Assembly: GCA_031259655.1 (NCBI GenBank)
Contig: JAIRLF010000248.1
Location: 1-5,683, forward strand
Length of the DNA stretch: 5,683 nt
Direction: 5' to 3'
From: Prevotellaceae bacterium
GTDB taxonomy: Bacteria > Bacteroidota > Bacteroidia > Bacteroidales > UBA932
In this document: piece by piece, positions 1 through 3,811 of the stretch
Position numbering within the stretch: position 1 is the first letter of the stretch
Layout: the number at the start of each line of letters is the position of its first letter
Translations under genes and position numbers: made by a program
The notes under the pieces: model-generated
Database searches by the model: none
What the model was told of the DNA's origin: nothing
What the model saw: the letters and a program-made list of their open reading frames with translations, nothing else

Positions 1-18
1 CGTTTCATAAGAAAACAT
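1..18 (-). CDS. Possible 5' end of a leftward gene, cut by the window edge
   Basis: Only the first few codons are visible, so no function can be given. On the minus strand an ATG at 18-16 opens the frame M-F-S-Y-E-T, and a second ATG at 8-6 in another frame opens M-K. Both lie just downstream of a consensus Bacteroidota promoter at 36-68. The predicted transcript start near 30 would leave a leader of only about 10-20 nt. The inference that a gene starts here rests on the promoter rather than on the codons, and the choice between the two ATGs cannot be made from this window. Confidence 0.25.
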
Positions 19-35
19 AATGCACTTTAACGGCA

Positions 36-68
36 CAAAAGTAGTTATTTTTTAATTACAAACACAAA
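36..68 (-). promoter_or_regulatory. Bacteroidota sigma-70 type promoter firing leftward
   Basis: On the minus strand TACTTTTG (43-36) matches the -7 consensus TAnnTTTG exactly. A TTTG at 68-65 lies 21 nt upstream and fits the -33 element; another TTTG at 62-59 is only 15 nt away and fits less well. The surrounding sequence is very AT-rich. Transcription would start near position 30 and leave the window at the left, so the controlled gene is not visible here. Confidence 0.6.
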
Positions 69-180
69 TTGTTCGAAATTTAAGATTTTTTAAGAAAAAA
101 AATGTCCTGTAGTGCATGCAGTCTCAGAAATATTATAGGGTATCAGATGATGCCGAAGGCGTCGAAAATGTCGTCGATGA

Positions 181-205
181 GACGCAATATATTGCGTCGT
201 CCTAC
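181..205 (-). repeat. REP-like palindrome, copy A
   Basis: Positions 181-198 read GACGCAATATATTGCGTC, an 18-bp perfect palindrome that also occurs at 250-267. On the minus strand a GTAG tetranucleotide (205-202) precedes the palindrome with three intervening bases, GAC, so the GTAG-to-stem spacing is longer than in the other copies. Its presence twice within 90 bp of non-coding DNA points to a dispersed genomic repeat rather than to an operator, but genome-wide copy number cannot be seen here. Confidence 0.55.
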
Positions 206-244
206 ACCGGACAATGCTGTGGTCGTCGTTGAGGGCGTCAATTT

Positions 245-268
245 GTAGAGACGCAATATATTGCGTCT
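245..268 (+). repeat. REP-like palindrome, copy B, headed by GTAG
   Basis: GTAG at 245-248 is followed immediately by a 20-bp perfect palindrome at 249-268 (AGACGCAATATATTGCGTCT). The inner 18 bp are identical to copy A at 181-198. A conserved GTAG or GGAG at the 5' foot of the hairpin is the known signature of REP sequences recognised by RAYT (TnpA-REP) transposases. No such transposase is in the window, so the link is inference. Confidence 0.6.
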
Positions 269-340
269 TTGCGTATTAGTTTGCCGAGGCTCCCCTCTTT
301 CTAATCCGATAGCGTCTTATGGGCAAAATCCGACGGACAA

Positions 341-363
341 GGGCGTATGCGATACGCCCCTAC
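341..363 (-). repeat. REP-like hairpin, GTAG-headed, minus orientation
   Basis: Arms GGGCGTAT (341-348) and ATACGCCC (352-359) enclose a 3-nt loop. On the minus strand GTAG (363-360) sits directly 5' of the stem. Positions 341-362 are the reverse complement of 391-412 with one mismatch in 22 bp, so this unit forms an inverted pair with the next one. Confidence 0.65.
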
Positions 364-389
364 AAAGACAAATACACCGGTGTGCACCG

Positions 390-412
390 GTAGGGGCGTA
401 TTGCATACGCCC
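390..412 (+). repeat. REP-like hairpin, GTAG-headed, plus orientation
   Basis: GTAG at 390-393 is followed directly by GGGCGTAT (394-401), a 3-nt loop TGC, and ATACGCCC (405-412). It mirrors the hairpin at 341-363, with 27 nt between the two units. Paired inverted REPs of this kind resemble BIMEs of enterobacteria. The right arm is the first unit of the tandem array at 399-449. Confidence 0.65.
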
Positions 413-449
413 TATTGCATACGCCCTGTTGCGTACGCCCGATTGCATA
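399..449. repeat. 14-bp tandem array derived from a REP-like hairpin
   Basis: The unit tattgcatacgccc is present exactly at 399-412 and 413-426, with two mismatches at 427-440 (tgttgcgtacgccc), and as a partial fourth copy at 441-449 (gattgcata). The first unit is the 3' half of the hairpin at 390-412, so the array seems to have grown by duplication of the loop and right arm only. Later units lack the matching left arm GGGCGTAT and so cannot each form the original stem. Confidence 0.8.
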
Positions 450-513
450 TTTTTGAAAAGCGTCTCCATTTTCAATTGCGTCAGCAAAACTTTTAGTTTT
501 TAATTTTTAGTTT

Positions 514-2955
514 TTATCTCAAAACGGCTCCTGTTTCTTTAGCGAAAGCGTTAAGGAGTTTTTGCATTATTTGTTCGATATCTTTATCCGTCAGAGTTTT
601 TTCTTCGTCTTGAATGATAAAACTGATAGCGTACTGTTTTTTTCCTGCGGGAAGTTTATCGCCATCGTAAATATCAAAGAGACCGACATTTTTCAGCAGT
701 TTTCGTTCCGTCCGGAAAGCGATATCTCTCAAAGCCGAGAAACTCACATTTTTGTCTATCACAAGAGCCAAATCTCTGCGGACTTCAGGAAAACGCGCGA
801 GTTCCTTATACACGGTTTTATTCTGTTTAGCAAAGCCTGTTATTGTCTGAAAACTTATTTCCGCAAAAAACACATCCTGTTCGATATCCAGCATTTTGAG
901 GACATTTTTCGCCACAACACCAAAAGTAAGAACATGTTTGCCTTTGGGGAGGTTGAGCGATAAACCGTCGGCAAATATATCCTTTGGAGCGTCGCCTGTT
1001 TCGAGGTTCGACATGTTTACGCCGAAACGTTTCAACAATCTTTCCAGCAAAGATTTGAGGGTAAAGAAATCCGAAGTTTCCGCTTTTTGATTCCACGACA
1101 AAGAGTGGTTGTTACCGGTCAGGAACAGGGCTATTCTCGAATCTTCTCTGTACGCATTCAACGGGTTAGGCGATTGCGTTTCTTTGTACGAATAACAGTT
1201 TCCCGCTTCGTAAAATTTAAGGTCGGGATTTTTGCGGTTTATATTTCGTGCGATAGCCTCCAGACCGCCGAACAGCAAGGTTTGGCGCATGACATTCAGC
1301 TCGTTGCTTAACGGGTTAAGTATTTTCACCGAATTTTCGGCTTTATATGTTTCGAGATTGTCGTAATATGCTGATTTTGTCAACGAGTTCGACATTATTT
1401 CCCGAAATCCGTTGGCGGTAAAAAAGTCGGAAACAGCATTGAGCAACTTGTCTTTGTCGGGTTTAGGCACATAGCTGAGAGTAGAATGCACCTGCGAAGG
1501 AATTTCGACGTTGTTGTAACCGTAGATACGCAGAATATCCTCTATCACATCAAATTCTCTTTTCACATCGACCCTGTACAAAGGAACCGCAACGGTGAAC
1601 GAATCGTCTTTTTCGTCGATAATTTTCATTTCCAGAGCCTGCACAATGTTTTTTATTTCGTCGGCGGGAATATTTTTCCCTACAACACGTTCGATATTGC
1701 TGTAACTCATCACGATTTGCGCCGGCTCGACGACCTGTTCATAAACATCGACAATGTCCGACGAAATTTCGCCTTCGCCCAGTTCTTTCATTAACAATGC
1801 CGCGCGTTTCAGGGCATACACGGTCATATTCGGGTCGGTTCCCCGTTCGAATCTGAACGACGAATCTGTAATCAATCCATGATAACGCGACGTTTTGCGA
1901 ATCCTGACGGGGTTAAAATAAGCCGATTCGATGAAAACATTGACGGTATTGTCTGTAACACCGGAGTCTGTTCCTCCGAAAACTCCCGCTATACACAAAG
2001 GTTTGTTTTGGTCGCATATCATCAAGTCGGTTGATGTCAGTTTGCGCATTTCCGAATCGAGGGTTACAAATTCGGCGTCTTCTTCGCAAGTACGGATAAC
2101 GACTTTACCGCCTTCGATTTTGTCCGCATCGAAAGCGTGCAGGGGTTGTCCCAACTCGTGAAGTATGTAATTGGTTATGTCGACTGCATTGTTTTTGGGT
2201 TTAATATCAACGGCTTTCAAACGTTTCTGCAACCATTCGGGCGAAGGTTTTATTTTGAGATTCGAAACGGTTATTCCCGAATATCGCAGGCAACCGTCGT
2301 TATCTTCGATTTCGACCTCGTACGGATTGGAATAATTGTCGATAATGAAGTTCGAGACGTCCGGCAGCGAAGCGTTTTTCCTGAAATAAGCCGCCAAATC
2401 CCGCGCTACGCCGAAATGCGAAGCGGCGTCGACTCTGTTTGGAGTAAGACCTATTTCGAAAACGGCGTCATTTTCGAGTTGTAACAAATCTTTGAGAGGC
2501 GTTCCGGGAACGGCGTCCGCATCCAAAACCATGATACCCTCGTGCGAATCGCCAAGTCCGAGTTCGTCTTCGGCGCATATCATTCCAAAAGATTCGACCC
2601 CGCGAATTTTCGATTTCTTGATTTTGACCTCTTCTCCCGAAGCAAAGTACAGTGTGGCGCCAACTGTAGCGACGGCAACTTTCTGTCCTTGCGCTACATT
2701 CGGCGCTCCGCAGACAATCTGCAAGGGCTGCGCCTCGCCGGTATCTACTCTCGTCACGTGCAACCTGTCGGCGTCAGGATGTTTTTCGCACGACAGAACA
2801 TGCCCGACATAAACTCCGTTTAATCCGCCTTTTACGCTCTCAATATGTTCGATAGATTCAACTTCCAAGCCAATTGAGGTTAAAATTTCTGCAATTTTTT
2901 CGGGCGTTTCTTCAAAATAAATATAGTCTTTTAACCAATTATAAGATATTTTCAT
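514..2955 (-). CDS. pheT: Phenylalanine--tRNA ligase beta subunit
   Basis: PheT is the beta chain of the cytoplasmic alpha2-beta2 enzyme that joins phenylalanine to tRNA-Phe and edits Tyr-tRNA-Phe. Residue numbers count from the ATG at 2955. The EMAP/OB tRNA-binding domain spans about 42-156 (CEKHPDADRLHV, QIVCGAPN, KIRGVESFGMICAEDE). The B3/B4 editing domain spans about 210-385, with the editing-site region GQPLHAFD (H273), GVFGG (324-328) and the E343 of ESAYF, then RFERGTD (368-374). The B5 domain (about 411-483) ends in IEDILRIYGY. The catalytic-like core has NPLSNELNVMRQTLL near 547. The C-terminal FDX-ACB anticodon-binding domain (about 718-813) contains RFPEVRRDLALVID. At 813 residues it is full length. 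The start MKISYNWLKDYI matches the family; an ATG two codons upstream (2961) is also possible. It has its own promoter, and no pheS is adjacent. Confidence 0.97.
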   Translation of the reverse strand: MKISYNWLKDYIYFEETPEKIAEILTSIGLEVESIEHIESVKGGLNGVYVGHVLSCEKHPDADRLHVTRVDTGEAQPLQIVCGAPNVAQGQKVAVATVGATLYFASGEEVKIKKSKIRGVESFGMICAEDELGLGDSHEGIMVLDADAVPGTPLKDLLQLENDAVFEIGLTPNRVDAASHFGVARDLAAYFRKNASLPDVSNFIIDNYSNPYEVEIEDNDGCLRYSGITVSNLKIKPSPEWLQKRLKAVDIKPKNNAVDITNYILHELGQPLHAFDADKIEGGKVVIRTCEEDAEFVTLDSEMRKLTSTDLMICDQNKPLCIAGVFGGTDSGVTDNTVNVFIESAYFNPVRIRKTSRYHGLITDSSFRFERGTDPNMTVYALKRAALLMKELGEGEISSDIVDVYEQVVEPAQIVMSYSNIERVVGKNIPADEIKNIVQALEMKIIDEKDDSFTVAVPLYRVDVKREFDVIEDILRIYGYNNVEIPSQVHSTLSYVPKPDKDKLLNAVSDFFTANGFREIMSNSLTKSAYYDNLETYKAENSVKILNPLSNELNVMRQTLLFGGLEAIARNINRKNPDLKFYEAGNCYSYKETQSPNPLNAYREDSRIALFLTGNNHSLSWNQKAETSDFFTLKSLLERLLKRFGVNMSNLETGDAPKDIFADGLSLNLPKGKHVLTFGVVAKNVLKMLDIEQDVFFAEISFQTITGFAKQNKTVYKELARFPEVRRDLALVIDKNVSFSALRDIAFRTERKLLKNVGLFDIYDGDKLPAGKKQYAISFIIQDEEKTLTDKDIEQIMQKLLNAFAKETGAVLR

Positions 2956-3024
2956 GTGCATAATTTTATTTTAGTTGTCGCAAAAACAAACATTTACAAT
3001 TATTTTTTATTCAAAAAAGTTGGA

Positions 3025-3056
3025 CAAAGGTAGAATAAATGTTGTAAACGAGCAAA
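3025..3056 (-). promoter_or_regulatory. pheT promoter, perfect Bacteroidota consensus
   Basis: On the minus strand TTTG (3056-3053) is followed after 20 nt by TACCTTTG (3032-3025), matching TTTG-N(17-21)-TAnnTTTG exactly. Transcription would begin near 3018-3020 and give a leader of roughly 60 nt before the ATG at 2955. The leader shows no T-box, leader peptide or attenuator hairpin that I can see. Bases just before the start are A-rich without a Shine-Dalgarno, as is usual in this phylum. Confidence 0.8.
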
Positions 3057-3062
3057 CTTTAT

Positions 3063-3070
3063 CAATTAAA
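3063..3070. repeat. Target-site duplication of the MITE, left copy
   Basis: CAATTAAA at 3063-3070 is repeated exactly at 3208-3215, and these two copies abut the terminal inverted repeats of the element at 3071-3207. A G follows both copies, so a 9-bp reading is also possible. It lies 6 bp upstream of the -33 box of the pheT promoter. Confidence 0.65.
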
Positions 3071-3207
3071 GGGTGCATTTCAAATTGTCGCAAACCCGTC
3101 TTTTCGTCATTGCGAGGAGCGTAGCGACGAAGCAATCCATGTTATTATCAACGACTTCTGCTTGCTTCGTGCCTCGCAATGACGATACGACAATTTGAAA
3201 TAGACCC
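3071..3207. mobile_element. 137-bp MITE-like element with nested inverted repeats
   Basis: The ends GGGTGCATTTCAAATTGTCG (3071-3090) and, on the other strand, GGGTCTATTTCAAATTGTCG (3207-3188) are 20-bp inverted repeats with two mismatches. Inside are further matched arms: 13 bp at 3105-3117 with 3172-3184 (cgtcattgcgagg), and 9 bp at 3127-3135 with 3162-3170 (acgaagcaa). The right inner arm lacks about 8 bases that the left arm has (agcgtagcg at 3118-3126). An 8-bp direct repeat flanks the element. There is no transposase gene, so movement would depend on one elsewhere. Ends starting GGG and an 8-bp AT-rich duplication would suit an ISL3-like donor, but this is a guess. The core cgtcattgcgaggagcg resembles a short dispersed repeat I recall from many unrelated bacterial genomes. 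Confidence 0.7.
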
Positions 3208-3215
3208 CAATTAAA
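3208..3215. repeat. Target-site duplication of the MITE, right copy
   Basis: Second exact copy of CAATTAAA, directly abutting the right terminal inverted repeat. Perfect identity of the two copies suggests that the insertion is fairly recent, or at least that both flanks have not drifted. Confidence 0.65.
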
Positions 3216-3374
3216 GATTGAAGATTGTTTACTCATCGTAATTTCGATTGTTGTATTATCATTGCCTGAAAAGCAATATTTTTCATAACCGCATATAAGT
3301 GAAATACTGCCTGTGGTTAGCAATTGAAGGCAGGACTTGTCATGCCTTTGACGGTATTATATCAATCAATAATA

Positions 3375-3506
3375 TCAATAATAGTAAAGTAATGTTACTA
3401 TTATACCAATCAAAACTTGCACAAGTACTATTGAAATTGACAGCAATACAATTCCGATTATTACTTTCCCGTCTCGGCTTACTTTCTTTTTCCTCCTCTT
3501 TTTCAT
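3375..3506 (-). CDS. Candidate small single-span membrane protein, 43 residues
   Basis: I do not recognise this protein. It opens with ATG at 3506 and ends with TGA at 3377-3375. Residues 2-8 are KKRRKKK, residues 9-14 are VSRDGK, and residues 15-40 form an almost uncharged stretch (IIGIVLLSISIVLVQVLIG and onward), ending in three tyrosines. This is the layout of a one-helix inner-membrane protein with a cytoplasmic basic N-terminus by the positive-inside rule. Another short frame (ATG 3613 to TGA 3509, 34 codons, charged and polar) ends 2 nt before it and could be translationally coupled. A possible promoter lies upstream at 3683-3690. Against it are the AT-rich composition, the lack of a ribosome binding site, and a long frame on the other strand. 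Confidence 0.35.
   Translation of the reverse strand: MKKRRKKKVSRDGKVIIGIVLLSISIVLVQVLIGIIVTLLYYY
3378..3404 (-). other. AT-rich hairpin at the 3' end of the small ORF
   Basis: Perfect 10-bp arms ATAATAGTAA (3378-3387) and TTACTATTAT (3395-3404) enclose a 7-nt loop. The hairpin covers the last codons of the candidate small membrane protein and ends one base before its stop codon. Only two G-C pairs are present and no T-run follows on the minus strand, so it is at best a weak 3'-end stabiliser. Confidence 0.35.
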
Positions 3507-3682
3507 TTTCAGTTGACTTTTCTGTTTACACAAAACACTGTATTTCTATTGTAGTCATTTGTTTTTTTTACAACTTCCATATTTTTACAGTAATTCTCCA
3601 TTTTATTCAGCATGTTTTAACTATTTGTATTTAAGAACTATATTTCATTATTTCTTTTGTAATTCGTTCATTTTTTTTATTT

Positions 3683-3690
3683 CAAAGATA
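3683..3690 (-). promoter_or_regulatory. Possible -7 element upstream of the small ORF
   Basis: TATCTTTG on the minus strand (3690-3683) matches TAnnTTTG. No TTTG is found 17-23 nt upstream, so only half of the consensus is present. A transcript starting near 3676 would carry a 7-codon frame (ATG at 3671), then the 34- and 43-codon frames that end at 3375. The 10-bp repeats at 3711-3738 lie about 20 nt upstream of this box. Confidence 0.3.
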
Positions 3691-3710
3691 GTGCTATTTT
3701 TCCGGTTTGA

Positions 3711-3738
3711 TACGTTAATCTATGTTAATCTATGTTAA
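3711..3738. repeat. 10-bp tandem repeat, 2.8 copies
   Basis: Units are tacgttaatc (3711-3720), tatgttaatc (3721-3730) and tatgttaa (3731-3738). The 10-bp spacing puts each unit on nearly the same face of the helix, which would suit cooperative protein binding. It lies between the terminator at 3752-3786 and the -7 match at 3683-3690. Simple slippage is an equally good explanation. Confidence 0.6.
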
Positions 3739-3751
3739 ATAATCTTAAATA

Positions 3752-3786
3752 CAAAAACCGCAATGCTATTTTGGAGCATTGCGGTT
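3752..3786 (-). terminator. Intrinsic terminator of the TonB-dependent receptor gene
   Basis: A perfect 12-bp stem pairs AACCGCAATGCT (3756-3767) with AGCATTGCGGTT (3775-3786) around a 7-nt loop. Read on the minus strand the stem runs into TTTTTGTATTT. It begins 25 nt after the receptor's stop codon at 3812. No T-run follows in the plus direction, so it works for the leftward transcript and isolates the receptor gene from what lies downstream. Confidence 0.88.
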
Positions 3787-3811
3787 ACACAAATGATAAT
3801 TACAAAATTGT

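Larger units (their letters stand above)
69..513. other. Intergenic repeat cluster between pheT and the next leftward gene
   Basis: No convincing gene is present in this 445-nt stretch. It holds two copies of an 18-bp perfect palindrome (181-198, 250-267), an inverted pair of GTAG-headed hairpins (341-363, 390-412), two overlapping ACCGGT palindromes between them (376-381, 386-391), and a 14-bp tandem array (399-449). A 12-bp direct repeat, ttttagttttta, occurs at 491-502 and 505-516, the second copy running over the pheT stop codon. No stem followed by a T-run is seen downstream of pheT, so its transcript may end in or after these hairpins. Confidence 0.6.
2956..3811. other. Long spacer between the TonB receptor and pheT
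   Basis: From right to left this 856-nt, mostly AT-rich stretch holds the receptor's terminator (3752-3786), a 10-bp tandem repeat (3711-3738), a partial promoter match (3683-3690), a candidate small membrane protein (3375-3506), a MITE-like element with target duplication (3063-3215), and the pheT promoter and leader (2956-3056). Reading frames of 85 codons on the minus strand (3066-3323) and 111 codons on the plus strand (3299-3634) occur but lack ATG starts and are not supported as genes. No tRNA or riboswitch fold was recognised. Confidence 0.6.

Noticed and set aside
113..120. TGCATGCA palindrome near the left promoter
   Set aside because: Eight bases is too short to separate from chance, and it lies upstream of the promoter elements with no second copy.
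341..449. CRISPR array
   Set aside because: The repeats are 14 bp, directly adjoining with no unique spacers, so this is a simple tandem array.
448..455. TATTTTTG on the plus strand as a promoter toward pheT
   Set aside because: There is no -33 TTTG at the right distance and it would only transcribe antisense to pheT.
261..503. 80-codon plus-strand frame through the REP cluster
   Set aside because: It has no ATG start at a ribosome site, consists largely of palindromic repeat and tandem array, and gives a low-complexity cysteine- and arginine-rich product.
562..2823. Several plus-strand and alternate minus-strand frames of 64-133 codons
   Set aside because: All lie inside pheT, whose protein has complete domain structure over its full length; these are shadows.
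3066..3323. 85-codon minus-strand frame
   Set aside because: Its C-terminal half is a translation of the MITE and its start is a TTG; SLRGTKQ and CFVATLLAMTK are typical spurious products of this repeat.
3299..3634. 111-codon plus-strand frame, hydrophobic
   Set aside because: It starts with GTG, has no promoter or ribosome binding site, and is antisense to the better small frames. The hydrophobicity follows from T-rich sequence.
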